DNA from: Mesorhizobium loti CJ3sym
Lineage (GTDB): Bacteria; Pseudomonadota; Alphaproteobacteria; Rhizobiales; Rhizobiaceae
Assembly (NCBI RefSeq): GCF_000472785.1
Contig: NZ_AXAL01000006.1
Span: 248,208 to 312,207 of the forward strand
Direction: 5' to 3'
DNA length: 64,000 nt
Below are positions 39,934 to 48,613 of the stretch, piece by piece (position 1 is the first letter of the stretch; the number at the start of each line of letters is the position of its first letter). The notes beneath the pieces are model-generated. The model had not been told where the DNA came from. It saw only the letters and a list, made by a program, of their open reading frames with translations, and searched no databases. A program made the translations under genes and the position numbers.

Positions 39934-39963
39934 TGATCCATTTCGGCCCGGCAACCGTATTGC
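39934..39963 (+). promoter_or_regulatory. RpoE-type promoter, divergent copy toward 40099
   Basis: TGATCC (39934-39939), 18 bases, TATTGC (39958-39963), reading toward the hypothetical gene at 40099. Same -35 and same spacing as the rpoE promoter on the other strand. Confidence 0.5.
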
Positions 39964-40019
39964 GACTGAAATGATCAGAACCCTGTGCGCCGAGGGCAGC
40001 TCCTAAGGAGGCAGGCATC

Positions 40020-40097
40020 GTGATCCTTGACGAAAGGTGTGCGTACACGCTCAGCAGGCGCGCACGGATCCAAGACGCAAACAGGAAGGGGGCCTGA
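40020..40097 (+). CDS. Possible 25-residue leader peptide
   Basis: GTG 40020 has a strong AAGGAGG 7 bases upstream. The frame runs 25 codons, rich in Arg and Lys, and its TGA (40095-40097) lies one base before the ATG of the next gene at 40099. It could be translated to couple initiation of the following gene. No homologue is recognised. Confidence 0.35.
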   Translation: MILDERCAYTLSRRARIQDANRKGA

Positions 40098-40098
40098 C

Positions 40099-40968
40099 AT
40101 GCCAAATGTTGTCTTGATCGTCGGCAGCGCACCAGATGCCGTTCGATGCGGAGATTGGTCCAGAGGGGCGTTCTCCTCCATTGTCGTCATAAACAATGCC
40201 TGGCGAGTACGGCCTGATTGGGACTATTTGATTCACCCTGACGATTTTCCTGATGACCGCCTGCCGAACGATCAACGTTCCGGGCTGGCATCGATCATTA
40301 AATCCGATGCCTTCGTCCCCGCCCAGAATGCATTCGGTGGGTTTGTCTATGCGGGCGGCACAATGGCGTTCACCGCTGCCTATTGGGCTCTGAAGGCCCT
40401 CAAGCCTGATGTGATGGCGTTCCTGGGCTGCGACATGATTTATCCCAACAACGCGCCGACGCATTTCTATGGCGTTGGAACAGCTGACCCGCTGCGCGAC
40501 GACGTGACATTGAGGGACTTGGAGGCGAAATCTGGAAGGCTGTTCGCCAAAGCCCTGCGTTGCGGAACAATCTGCCTCAATCTTTCAAACCTTCCTGAAA
40601 GTCGTCTTGCCATACCGCGGGTAACCCTGCGGTTTATCGAGCGACTTACCCCGCTTCGGATCAAGGCGATTAAAGCGATGCTTGATGGCGCCATCGATCC
40701 GATTTCCATCGAGACCGCCGACACACTCGAGGATGAACTCGGCTATTTTGTCGAACATGGCAGGTACTGGGAACAGGCGTCGGATTTCGACGAAGCCGCG
40801 CTGGAGAAGATCGATCAGCGCTGGCGTTCCTCGGTGAACCACCTGCCAGCGTCGGTTGCTCCGAGCGATGGTTGCTGGGGACGCGGTCGAGCGCGCAAGG
40901 GCGATATTGTTCAACCGGAGCGTCGGGTTGGTCGCGACGCCCCCTCCCATTCCGCCGAAGGCGCATAG
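40099..40968 (+). CDS. Hypothetical protein, possible DUF115/Rossmann-like
   Basis: 289 residues, no signal peptide. It opens with VVLIVGSAPDAVRCGDW, a beta strand plus Gly-Ser-x-Pro loop, then SSIVVINNAWRVRPDWDYLIHPDDF. That order resembles proteins of the DUF115/MAF class, which have a Rossmann-like fold and occur in glycan or flagellin modification. A middle segment GGFVYAGGTMAFTAAYWALK is also conserved-looking. Start at 40099 after AGGAAGGGGG. Sits in the RpoE regulon if the upstream promoter is real. Function unknown. Confidence 0.65.
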   Translation: MPNVVLIVGSAPDAVRCGDWSRGAFSSIVVINNAWRVRPDWDYLIHPDDFPDDRLPNDQRSGLASIIKSDAFVPAQNAFGGFVYAGGTMAFTAAYWALKALKPDVMAFLGCDMIYPNNAPTHFYGVGTADPLRDDVTLRDLEAKSGRLFAKALRCGTICLNLSNLPESRLAIPRVTLRFIERLTPLRIKAIKAMLDGAIDPISIETADTLEDELGYFVEHGRYWEQASDFDEAALEKIDQRWRSSVNHLPASVAPSDGCWGRGRARKGDIVQPERRVGRDAPSHSAEGA

Positions 40969-40997
40969 ATCCAAGTGGCTGAAGGACAGGAGCCGCT

Positions 40998-41558
40998 TTG
41001 GAAGAGGGCTGCGTCTTGCTGACTCGAGACGAGATAACAAAGCTCATCTTGCGAACGAGCATGCGTGATCGAGACGCGTTCGATCTGCTCTACAGACATA
41101 CGTGCGCGAAATTGTTCGGTACATGCGTGCGTATTTTGGGCGACAAAGGGGAAGCTGAGGAGGCACTGCAGGACGTCTATGTAAAGATATGGACAAAGGC
41201 TGATCGATATGCGGCCTCGGAACTCAGTCCGATCTCCTGGCTTGCGGCGATTGCGCGCAATCATTCGATCGATCTTGTCAGATCACGCCGCCCTCCAGCT
41301 TTCGACCTGGCGGCCGCGGGCGATATTGCCGACATGAGACCATGGGCCGAAGAGCTGCTGATTGAAAGCGACCAGACCGCTCTTCTCGACCGATGCATCG
41401 ACGCTCTGAGCACAGAAAAAGCAGCGGCCATAAGGGGCGCATATCAGCAGGGCATGTCCTACGCTGAGCTTGCACAGCGTCACAATGTGCCGCTCAACAC
41501 AATGCGAACCTGGCTTCGGCGCAGCCTGATCAAACTTCGAGAGAGCTTGGAGGAATGA
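40998..41558 (+). CDS. ECF sigma factor, partner gene apparently lost
   Basis: 186 residues from a TTG at 40998 with AGGAG 6 bases upstream. Region 2: FDLLYRHTCAKLFGTCVRIL and AEEALQDVYVKIWTKADRY; region 4: AAAIRGAYQQGMSYAELAQRH, LNTMRTWLRRSLIKLRESL. This resembles ECF factors whose neighbour is a RskA-like anti-sigma. An ATG overlapping the stop (ATGA) opens a frame that soon runs into foreign sequence (41593 onward), so the anti-sigma gene appears truncated or replaced. Confidence 0.82.
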   Translation: MEEGCVLLTRDEITKLILRTSMRDRDAFDLLYRHTCAKLFGTCVRILGDKGEAEEALQDVYVKIWTKADRYAASELSPISWLAAIARNHSIDLVRSRRPPAFDLAAAGDIADMRPWAEELLIESDQTALLDRCIDALSTEKAAAIRGAYQQGMSYAELAQRHNVPLNTMRTWLRRSLIKLRESLEE

Positions 41559-41592
41559 CTTCGCAATGGAGTTTCTTTCATGAGTCGCCCCC

Positions 41593-41697
41593 TCAAACCG
41601 CCAGCGAATACCCCAGGTCGCGCAACGGCAGCCGGCGTACGTGCTCACCGGTGGCGGCGAAGATGGCGTTGCCGAGGGCTGGCGCCCGTTCGCGGCC
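41593..41697 (-). pseudogene. 3' remnant of a xanthine dehydrogenase-type molybdopterin subunit gene
   Basis: About 34 codons on the minus strand ending in TGA 41593-41595. They read APALGNAIFAATGEHVRRLP then LRDLGYSLAV, the usual C-terminal end of isoquinoline 1-oxidoreductase beta/xanthine dehydrogenase large subunits. The rest of the gene is missing; upstream on its strand the sequence changes at about 41697 to an unrelated TetR fragment. Confidence 0.7.
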
Positions 41698-41901
41698 ATT
41701 TCACCAATCTCGGCAAATGGCTGCAACGGCTGTTCGAACTCGGTGCAGAACAGGGAGCCCTGCATCCTGAGGCATCCCCCGAAATCGATGCCCAAGCCTT
41801 CATGGCGACCGTCTATGGAGCCATGCTCGCGGCCCGCGCGTTTGACGACCCAGCGGTTCAACGTGATTGTAGAAACGCTTTTTCGTCGCATTCGCACCTG
41901 A
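41691..41901 (+). pseudogene. 3' remnant of a TetR-family regulator gene, frameshifted
   Basis: Plus-strand codons read LGKWLQRLFELGAEQGALHP then AQAFMATVYGAMLAARAFDDPAV, a typical TetR C-terminal domain. After about 41860 the frame shifts: the expected ending FNVIVETLFRRIRT to TGA 41899-41901 lies in another frame. No N-terminal helix-turn-helix is present. It abuts the molybdopterin-subunit remnant, marking a recombination scar. Confidence 0.65.
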
Positions 41902-41992
41902 CGCCAACGGCCGCTTGGCGGCGTGCACCGGTCAGGCTGGCCAGCCGCGCGGCCTCCCGGGCAAGACAGATCCAGCTCTTTGATCGTTTGTC

Positions 41993-42787
41993 TTACGCCG
42001 AGCCATTCCTGGCCGACTTCGCCAGTTCCTGTTCCAGATCTACCAGTTCCTTGCCGCCCGCCATCAGATTGAGCAGCTGGTCGCGGGTGATTTCGCCTTT
42101 GGCATAAGTGCCGGTGCTTCGGCCGCGCTTCAACAGCGTGAAGCGGTCGCCGACGACGTAGGCGTGGTGAACGTTGTGGGAGATGAAGATGACGCCGATG
42201 CCGCGCGCCTTGGACTGGACGATCAGCTTCAGGACTACCGATGCCTGGTGGACGCCCAGTGCCGATGTCGGTTCATCCAGGATCAGCACCTTGGCGCCGA
42301 AATAGACGGCACGCGCGATCGCCAGGCACTGCCGTTCGCCGCCCGACAGCGTGCCGACCGGCTGTTCGGGATCGCGCAGCTGGATGCCCATCGCCGACAG
42401 CTCGTCATAGGCGGTGCGATTGGCGAAGTCGGCGTCGAACTGGCTGATCGGCCCGAATTTGCGCATCGGCTCGCGCCCGAGGAAGAAGTTGCGCGCCACG
42501 CTCATCAGCGGCACCAGTGCCAGGTCCTGATAGACCGTTGCAATGCCGCTGTTGCGCGTATCGGCGGGCGAGGCAAAGCGTGTCGGTTTGCCCTGGACGC
42601 GGATCTCGCCTTCGTCGGGCGTGTAGACGCCGGACAGCGTCTTGATCAGCGTCGACTTGCCGGCGCCATTGTCGCCAAGCAGGCAATGCACCTCGCCGGG
42701 GCAGACATCGAAGGACACGTCCTTCAGCGCCACGACCGAGCCGAAATATTTGCTAACGGACTTCAGTTCGACATAGGGCTCGGCCAT
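41993..42787 (-). CDS. Sugar ABC transporter ATP-binding protein (FrcA-like)
   Basis: 264 residues, single ATPase domain. Walker [10 protein letters not shown] is near residue 38, signature LSGGERQ near 143, Walker [10 protein letters not shown], and His-loop ISHNVHHA. The single-domain form matches FrcA-type proteins rather than the duplicated RbsA form. Start ATG 42787 overlaps the permease stop by one base, so the genes are coupled. It energises import by the permease and binding protein of the same operon. Confidence 0.9.
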   Translation of the reverse strand: MAEPYVELKSVSKYFGSVVALKDVSFDVCPGEVHCLLGDNGAGKSTLIKTLSGVYTPDEGEIRVQGKPTRFASPADTRNSGIATVYQDLALVPLMSVARNFFLGREPMRKFGPISQFDADFANRTAYDELSAMGIQLRDPEQPVGTLSGGERQCLAIARAVYFGAKVLILDEPTSALGVHQASVVLKLIVQSKARGIGVIFISHNVHHAYVVGDRFTLLKRGRSTGTYAKGEITRDQLLNLMAGGKELVDLEQELAKSARNGSA

Positions 42788-43884
42788 CACCGGCTCCTCA
42801 TGGCCCGGTTGCGCACATAGCTGTTGAACAGCACCGCGATGACCATCATGGCGCCCATGAACAGCTTGAACCAGTCGGTGTCGATGCCGGTGTAGAAGAT
42901 GCCCATCTGCACGACGCCGAAGATCAGGGCGCCGAACATGGCGCCGATGGCCGATCCGTAACCGCCGGTGAGCAGCGTGCCGCCGATGACGACGGCGATG
43001 ATGGCCTCGAACTCCTTCTGCGTGCCGCGCAGCGTGTCGGCCGAGCCCGTGACCAGCACTTGGATCGCCGCGAACAGGGCGGCCGCGAGTGCCGTCATGA
43101 CGAACAGCGTGATCTTGGTGCGCGCCACCGGCACGCCGAGATTGCGGGCGGCATTGGCTTCGCCGCCGGCGGCGAAGATCCAGTTGCCGAAGCGGCTGCG
43201 CGTCAACAGCCAGGTGCAGGCCAGCGTCAGCACGATCCACCACACGATCGACACCGGAATGCCCGATATCGACGGCAGGCCGTCGGCCCGCTTGCCGATC
43301 AGGCCGATGTCGGCAAGCCAGGCGATCAGGCCGGAAAACACCTGTCCCGAAAATAGGCTGTTGAGCGGATCGTGCAACGCCAGTTCATGCACGCCCGACA
43401 CCTGGGTCCGCCCCGAGATGCCGCGCGTGAGGCCGAGCGTCAGGCCACGCAGCATGAACAGGCTGCCGAGCGTCACGATGAAGGAGGGCAGGCCGGTCCT
43501 GACGACGGCCAGCCCGTTCAGCGCGCCGATGCCGCCGCAGACGGCGAAGGTGAACAGCAGCGAGAGCCAGATCGGCCAGCCCCAGAACACGGAAGGGATG
43601 GCGATGAGGATGCCGGCAAAGCCGATCATCGAGCCGACCGACAGGTCGAACTCGCCGGCAATCATCAGCAGCGCCACGGGTGCGGCGAGAATGCCAAGCT
43701 GGGCCGAGACTTCGAGGAAATTGATGATGCCCTTGGCACTGAACAGTCCCGAGCCTCCCGCCGTGATGGCGAAGAACACGAAGACCAGTACGGTGCCGGC
43801 GGCCGCGCCAAGCTCGGGCCTGCTCAACAGGCGGCTGAGGCGTGAGACGGACCTGACCCGCTCGTCGCTCGTCTCTGAAACCAT
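42787..43884 (-). CDS. Sugar ABC transporter permease (FrcC/RbsC-like)
   Basis: 365 residues, inner membrane, with about 9-10 hydrophobic helices. The [18 protein letters not shown] segment is the BPD_transp_2 signature of this family. It is preceded by the binding-protein gene, with a strong hairpin between them, and followed by the ATPase with a one-base overlap. Expected to form a homodimeric channel for a monosaccharide or polyol. Confidence 0.9.
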   Translation of the reverse strand: MVSETSDERVRSVSRLSRLLSRPELGAAAGTVLVFVFFAITAGGSGLFSAKGIINFLEVSAQLGILAAPVALLMIAGEFDLSVGSMIGFAGILIAIPSVFWGWPIWLSLLFTFAVCGGIGALNGLAVVRTGLPSFIVTLGSLFMLRGLTLGLTRGISGRTQVSGVHELALHDPLNSLFSGQVFSGLIAWLADIGLIGKRADGLPSISGIPVSIVWWIVLTLACTWLLTRSRFGNWIFAAGGEANAARNLGVPVARTKITLFVMTALAAALFAAIQVLVTGSADTLRGTQKEFEAIIAVVIGGTLLTGGYGSAIGAMFGALIFGVVQMGIFYTGIDTDWFKLFMGAMMVIAVLFNSYVRNRAMRSR

Positions 43885-43908
43885 GGCTGCTTACCCCTGT
43901 GGATGAAA

Positions 43909-43931
43909 CGGCCGGGGCGAGGCCCCGGCCG
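43909..43931 (-). promoter_or_regulatory. Intra-operon hairpin after the binding-protein gene
   Basis: Perfect 10-bp stem CGGCCGGGGC (43909-43918) and GCCCCGGCCG (43922-43931) with a three-base loop, 7 bases after the stop of the binding protein gene (minus strand). No T-run follows. Such hairpins often protect the upstream mRNA and lower permease expression. Confidence 0.6.
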
Positions 43932-43937
43932 CCAGTA

Positions 43938-44894
43938 TCAGCGCTTGCCGAGTTTCGACAATTCGATGACCGACGCCGCCGTGTCCTTGGTGACGAAGCC
44001 GGGACCCGTCGGATAGTCGGCGATCGGCATGATCTTGTACTTCTTCCAGAGGTCGAACATCGCGACCGGTATATAGCCCATGGCATATTGCTGGGCATCG
44101 ATGCCCCATTCCATCTTGCCGGCAACGACGGCCTGCAGGATGGTGGGGGACAGATCGAACGTGCCGGTCTTCACCTTGCCCGACAGACCCAGTTCATCAA
44201 GCGCGGCCAGCGTCGGTTCGGCACCGCTGGCGCCGACGGCGAGGATGAACTGTGTGTCGGCATGAGCGGTCATGTAGGCGATCACGCGGTTCTTCATTTC
44301 CGTCGGGTCGATGACGCCGTTCATCACCGGCACGTCGACGCCGAGACCCTTGGCAAAGCCGGCGCAGCGGTCGTCGAGGCTCGAATTGCCGACCTCGTGG
44401 TTGGCGCAGACTGCCTTGGTGAGGCCAAGCGCCTTGATGCGCTCGCCGGCCATGACGCCTGCCTGGAATTCATCCTGCCCCATGAACAGCAGGCCGCCAA
44501 GATCATGGGTGAGCTTCGAGCCGCCGGAATCGATGACGATTACCGGGATGCCGGCGGCGACTGCGTTCTTGACCGGCGTCGAAAGGGCGGCCGCGTCGGG
44601 GATCGACACAACCATGCCGTCCGGTTTAGAGGCCGCGATGGCGTCGATCATCTGCGCCATCTTGGCCATGTCGAAGGTTTCGGGCGCCAGATATTCGGCC
44701 TTGACGCCGAGGGTCTTGGCGGCATCGTCCATGCCGTTCTTGACCACCGACCAGTAGGGGTCGCCGCTCTGGCCGTGGGTGACGAACACCACGCGCGTCT
44801 CATCGGCGGCCGCAAAGGTCGTGGCCGCCGCCATCATCGTGACGCCGGCCAGCAGGCCGAGCGCAGGCTTTACTAATTTCGCAAGCGAAAACAT
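43938..44894 (-). CDS. Periplasmic sugar/polyol-binding protein (MocB-like)
   Basis: 318 residues. Signal peptide to about residue 30 (LGLLAGVTMMAAATTFAAA). The Peripla_BP_4 fold begins VVFVTHGQSGDPYWSVVKNG and includes ADYPTGPGFVTKDTAASVIE at the C-terminus. The start at 44894 has AGGAGG 6 bases upstream. It is the most strongly expressed gene of such operons. In the rhizopine system the corresponding protein is MocB, which binds the inositol amine; ligand identity here is inference. Confidence 0.88.
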   Translation of the reverse strand: MFSLAKLVKPALGLLAGVTMMAAATTFAAADETRVVFVTHGQSGDPYWSVVKNGMDDAAKTLGVKAEYLAPETFDMAKMAQMIDAIAASKPDGMVVSIPDAAALSTPVKNAVAAGIPVIVIDSGGSKLTHDLGGLLFMGQDEFQAGVMAGERIKALGLTKAVCANHEVGNSSLDDRCAGFAKGLGVDVPVMNGVIDPTEMKNRVIAYMTAHADTQFILAVGASGAEPTLAALDELGLSGKVKTGTFDLSPTILQAVVAGKMEWGIDAQQYAMGYIPVAMFDLWKKYKIMPIADYPTGPGFVTKDTAASVIELSKLGKR

Positions 44895-45008
44895 AGAAAC
44901 CTCCTGTTTGTTTTCCGCCGCCGCAATTACGGTCGGCAGTCCAGTTGCCCCTTCATTCCAGTTTCATTCATCAGCACTGGTTCCTTGATGGGCCGCATGC
45001 GGCCCCGA

Positions 45009-45908
45009 TCATTTCGTTACGGTAAATCCGGCTTCTCTCGCCATGCGCGACAGGTTCTGGAATCCCATCGTCGCATAGATCAGCGGGGTGGCCCTGCCGG
45101 GATCCTGCTCGGCCTCGACGACAAGCCAGCCGCTGTAACCATTGTCGGCCAGTACGCGCAAAATGGTGGGATAGTCGATGGAGCCGTCGCCGGGAACGGT
45201 GAAGATCCCTTCCATGACCGCGCCCATGAAACTCATGTCCCTGGCGCGGGCGCGCTCGAGCACGGCCCTGCGGGTGTCCTTGCAATGCACATGCACGACG
45301 CGTTTGACCTGCGCCTTGATTAGGGCCAGCGGGTCGCCGCCCGAAAAGATCGAATGGCCGGTGTCGTAGAGCAGGCCAACGGCTTCGCCGGTGTGGCGCA
45401 TCAACAGGCCCACTTCGGCATCGGTTTCGACGATGGTTCCCATATGGTGGTGAAAGGCCATGCGCACGCCGAAATCCGCCATCCTTTCGGCGAGTGCGGT
45501 CAGCTTGCGGCCATAGGCCGGCCACTCCTCCGGGCTGAGGACTGGACGCTGCGAGATCGGCCCCCAGATGGCGTTGTGGCGCCCGCGCGAAGTGTCGGCA
45601 TAGACGACATGGGTCGAGCCCATATCCTTCAAGAGCTGGAGATGCGGCGTGATCGCATCCATCTCCGCATCGACATCCTTTTCGTCGCAACGGCCGTCAT
45701 ACCAGCCGGAAATCACGTCCAGGCCATAGTGCTGCATGATCGGCTTCAGCTCGGCCGATTGGCGCGGAAACTTGCCGCCCAGTTCCGTGCCGGCATAGCC
45801 GGCCTGCCTGGTTTCGGCGAGGCAGACTTCAAGCGGCGTGTCGCCGCCGAGTTCCGGCACGTCATCATTAGACCAGGTGATCGGATTGATGCCGATGCGA
45901 ACCTTCAC
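45009..45908 (-). CDS. IolE/MocC-like TIM-barrel enzyme
   Basis: 299 residues, cytosolic xylose-isomerase-like TIM barrel. The opening IGINPITWSNDDVPELGGDTP is shared by inosose dehydratase IolE and by MocC of rhizopine catabolism. Metal ligands are expected in AFHHHMGTIVET, LLYDTGHSIFSGGDP and HVHCKDTRRAV. GTG start 45908 after AGGAG; it overlaps the dehydrogenase stop by GTGA. Probably dehydrates or isomerises an inosose or an aminoinositol intermediate. Confidence 0.85.
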   Translation of the reverse strand: MKVRIGINPITWSNDDVPELGGDTPLEVCLAETRQAGYAGTELGGKFPRQSAELKPIMQHYGLDVISGWYDGRCDEKDVDAEMDAITPHLQLLKDMGSTHVVYADTSRGRHNAIWGPISQRPVLSPEEWPAYGRKLTALAERMADFGVRMAFHHHMGTIVETDAEVGLLMRHTGEAVGLLYDTGHSIFSGGDPLALIKAQVKRVVHVHCKDTRRAVLERARARDMSFMGAVMEGIFTVPGDGSIDYPTILRVLADNGYSGWLVVEAEQDPGRATPLIYATMGFQNLSRMAREAGFTVTK

Positions 45909-47023
45909 GGGCGAACTCCTGATTGCTTCAACTGGGCAAGGTGATGGCGGGCAAGACCGGCCAGCAGTGTCATGTCGCGACGCGCATGCTCGGCGGTGTT
46001 GCGCGCTGGCGTGCCTTCGACGATCGCCGACCAGAAGCCTTTCAACTCCTCGACGAACGCCTCTTCATAGCCGCTGCGGATGTCGCGGCTGGAAAGCGTG
46101 TGGCCGTCGCCGGTGCGCACGGTCAGCCGCGTCGGCTGGTGGTTGAGATAGGGCGAGGGGAATTCCAGTTCGAGCGATGCGTCGTCGAAGTAGAGCGTGA
46201 TGCGCTCGCGATAATCGGGCAGCTCGGGTATCGCGACATGCGCCATGGTCCACAGGGCCTGGCCATCGAGCAGCCGTACGGTGCCCTGGCCGCCTTCGCC
46301 CTTGGCGAACAGCGAGGCGCCGACGATTTCCCCATCGGCGACGCCAAGCGCATCAAGCAAGCCATGGACGGCGTTGACGTCGTGCACAACAGCCGAAGAA
46401 TAGGCGCCGACGAAGCCGCGGAAGGCGTCGGGGTCGTCCAGTCCCGGCACGGCACGCGCCACCTGCTCGCGCTGCCTGGCTTCGGTCGAGGCAACGAGGT
46501 CCGCCGAGACGTCGTCACCCCGGCAAGTGGAGGTGTGCCGGATGAAGGGCCACGCATCGGGATCGTTGACCTCGACCGAAATGTAGCGAAGCGTGCGCGC
46601 CGTGCCCGGCAGCATTTTCAGGGCCGCTTCGTAGCTGGGGTCGAAACGCTTCATGTAGCCGACCTGGAGCACCTTGCCGGCGCGATCCCTGGCGGCAATC
46701 AATTCATCGATGTCGTCGGCGCTGTAGCAAAGCGGCTTTTCGCAGAATACATGCAGCCCCTTGGCGAAGGCGGCGAGGCTTTGTTCCCTGTGCAGTGCAT
46801 CCGGCGAGGCGATGATCACGGCGTCAAGCGGCATGGCGAGCAGCGCGTCGAGATCGGAGAACGTCTCGAGGCCGAATTCCTCGCCGACAAAGGCACGGAC
46901 CTTGGGTGATGGATCGTAGACGCCAACGATCTTGAACTGCCGGTGCAGCTTGAGCAGGTTTGGAATGTGCTCGACCTGGGCGACCCCGCCCGCACCGATC
47001 ACGCCCATCCTTATGCACTGCAT
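45905..47023 (-). CDS. Gfo/Idh/MocA-family dehydrogenase
   Basis: 372 residues. The N-terminal Rossmann fold begins MGVIGAGGVAQVEHI; the conserved FCEKPLCYS segment carries the catalytic Lys near residue 97. C-terminal substrate domain from about 130. It is the first gene of the operon and is coupled to the IolE/MocC gene by a GTGA overlap. It probably oxidises inositol or an inositol amine with NAD(P). Divergent from the MocR-type regulator. Confidence 0.88.
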   Translation of the reverse strand: MQCIRMGVIGAGGVAQVEHIPNLLKLHRQFKIVGVYDPSPKVRAFVGEEFGLETFSDLDALLAMPLDAVIIASPDALHREQSLAAFAKGLHVFCEKPLCYSADDIDELIAARDRAGKVLQVGYMKRFDPSYEAALKMLPGTARTLRYISVEVNDPDAWPFIRHTSTCRGDDVSADLVASTEARQREQVARAVPGLDDPDAFRGFVGAYSSAVVHDVNAVHGLLDALGVADGEIVGASLFAKGEGGQGTVRLLDGQALWTMAHVAIPELPDYRERITLYFDDASLELEFPSPYLNHQPTRLTVRTGDGHTLSSRDIRSGYEEAFVEELKGFWSAIVEGTPARNTAEHARRDMTLLAGLARHHLAQLKQSGVRP

Positions 47024-47075
47024 TGGTCAGCCCCATCTGAACCCGATCGCTTTTTTCTTGAGCCTAAGGCTGCTT

Positions 47076-47119
47076 TGGTTCCATTGTTAGAACCAGAGTC
47101 GATTGAATTTTAGGAACCA
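47076..47119. promoter_or_regulatory. MocR-type operator with three half sites
   Basis: TGGTTC (47076-47081) and GAACCA (47090-47095) form an inverted repeat with 8 bases between. A second GAACCA (47114-47119) lies 24 bases downstream of the first, directly before the regulator start. The combination of inverted and direct repeats suits MocR/GabR-like dimers. Confidence 0.55.
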
Positions 47120-47120
47120 G

Positions 47121-48590
47121 ATGAAGACCAGCTTTCCCGTCGACGGCATCGCGCTCGATCGCGACAGCCCGGCCAATCTGCACCGGCAGCTCTATGTCCA
47201 GTTGCGCGGCCTGATCGAACGGCGCGTGCTGCCGAGCGGCCACGCACTACCCTCGACGCGGGTCATGGCGCGGGATCTGAATGTCGGGCGCAACACGGTG
47301 ATTGCCGCTTGCGACCAGCTGGCGCTGGAGGGCTATCTGGCGATACGGCCACGCAGACCCTCGGTGGTCATGGACCTGCCGACCCGCTCGATGGCAGCCG
47401 AACATGTGTCGGTCGAGGACGCCAATCCGATATCGCGGCGCGGACAGACAATGCTTGCCCAACCCTATCATCATGGCCGGCCGGGCATGCTCGCCTTTCA
47501 TCCCGGCATGCCGGACCCGGATAATTTTCCGTTCAACACCTGGTCGAAACTGCTCAGCCGCCGCGCCAAATTCGCGCATATCGATCTTTTCGGCACCTAT
47601 CACGTCAAAGGCTATCCGCCGCTTTGCGAGGCCATAGCGCGCTACCTCACCGCCTCGCGCGGCGTGAAGTGCACGCCTGAGCAGATCGTCGTCACCAATG
47701 GTGCCCAGTCGGCTTTCGATCTCCTGGCCAGGCTGCTGATCGATGACGGCGACACGGTGTGGATGGAGGAGCCGGGCTATTACGGCGCGGGGTCGGCCTT
47801 TGTCTCGGCCGGGGCGAGGCTGGCGCCGCTACACGTCAGCAATGCAGGCTGGGATCTCGATCCACCGCCTGTGGTTCCGCGCATGATTTTCGTGACGCCG
47901 TCCTGCCATCACCCGCTCGGCATAACCATGCCGATGGAACAGCGGCTCAATCTCCTGCACATGGCCGAGACCTGGCGCTCGTGGATCATCGAGGATGATT
48001 ATGACGGCGAATATCGCTTTCAGGGGCAGCCCATTCCGGCGCTGCAAGGCATCGGCGCGTCAAACCGCGTGGTCTATGTCGGGACCTTCGCCAAGATACT
48101 CTTTCCGGCCATGCGGCTCGGCTTCATGGTGGCGCCCAAGGCGATAGACCATACGATCGTCTCGGCTCTGAGCGTGAGCGGCCAGTTCGCGCCCTTGCTG
48201 ACCCAGGCCGCGCTGGCGGATTTCATGAACGAGGGGCATTTCACCCGCCATCTCAGGCGCATGCGGCGTCTCTATGCGGAGAGGCGGCAATTCTTCCTCG
48301 AAAGCGCTCAGAGGCATCTCGGAGAATGGCTGGACTTCCACGCCACCGAATCCGGCATCCAGGTCGTCGGCATTTTTCGCGGGAGATGCAGCGACAGGGC
48401 GGTTGCCGAGGCGGCGCTCCAGCAGGGCATCAACGTTTCGGCGCTGTCGATGCAGTACCGCCACGGCACGGAGCAGAACGGTCTTGTCATGGGCTTTGCC
48501 GCCGCCGATGCGCAGACGACCGAAAAGACGATGCACAAGTTTCGCGCCGTGCTGAAAGCGCATTTTTCGGCGACGGATAAGCAGAGATAG
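47121..48590 (+). CDS. MocR-type GntR/aminotransferase fusion regulator
   Basis: 489 residues. N-terminal GntR winged helix: NLHRQLYVQLRGLIERRVLP and VMARDLNVGRNTVIAACDQL. The C-terminal domain is a fold type I aminotransferase; the PLP lysine is expected in the VYVGTFAKILFPAMRLG segment near residue 325. PLP or an amine ligand would act as effector. Start at 47121 after AGGAA. Divergent from the dehydrogenase/isomerase/ABC operon, which it probably controls. Confidence 0.88.
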   Translation: MKTSFPVDGIALDRDSPANLHRQLYVQLRGLIERRVLPSGHALPSTRVMARDLNVGRNTVIAACDQLALEGYLAIRPRRPSVVMDLPTRSMAAEHVSVEDANPISRRGQTMLAQPYHHGRPGMLAFHPGMPDPDNFPFNTWSKLLSRRAKFAHIDLFGTYHVKGYPPLCEAIARYLTASRGVKCTPEQIVVTNGAQSAFDLLARLLIDDGDTVWMEEPGYYGAGSAFVSAGARLAPLHVSNAGWDLDPPPVVPRMIFVTPSCHHPLGITMPMEQRLNLLHMAETWRSWIIEDDYDGEYRFQGQPIPALQGIGASNRVVYVGTFAKILFPAMRLGFMVAPKAIDHTIVSALSVSGQFAPLLTQAALADFMNEGHFTRHLRRMRRLYAERRQFFLESAQRHLGEWLDFHATESGIQVVGIFRGRCSDRAVAEAALQQGINVSALSMQYRHGTEQNGLVMGFAAADAQTTEKTMHKFRAVLKAHFSATDKQR

Positions 48591-48613
48591 AACCCGGGAT
48601 TGGGCGACGTGTA

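Noticed and set aside
41902..41920. Hairpin CGCCAA/TTGGCG as terminator of the ABC operon
   Set aside because: Short stem, no T-run, and it lies within the relic region; support is too weak to call it.
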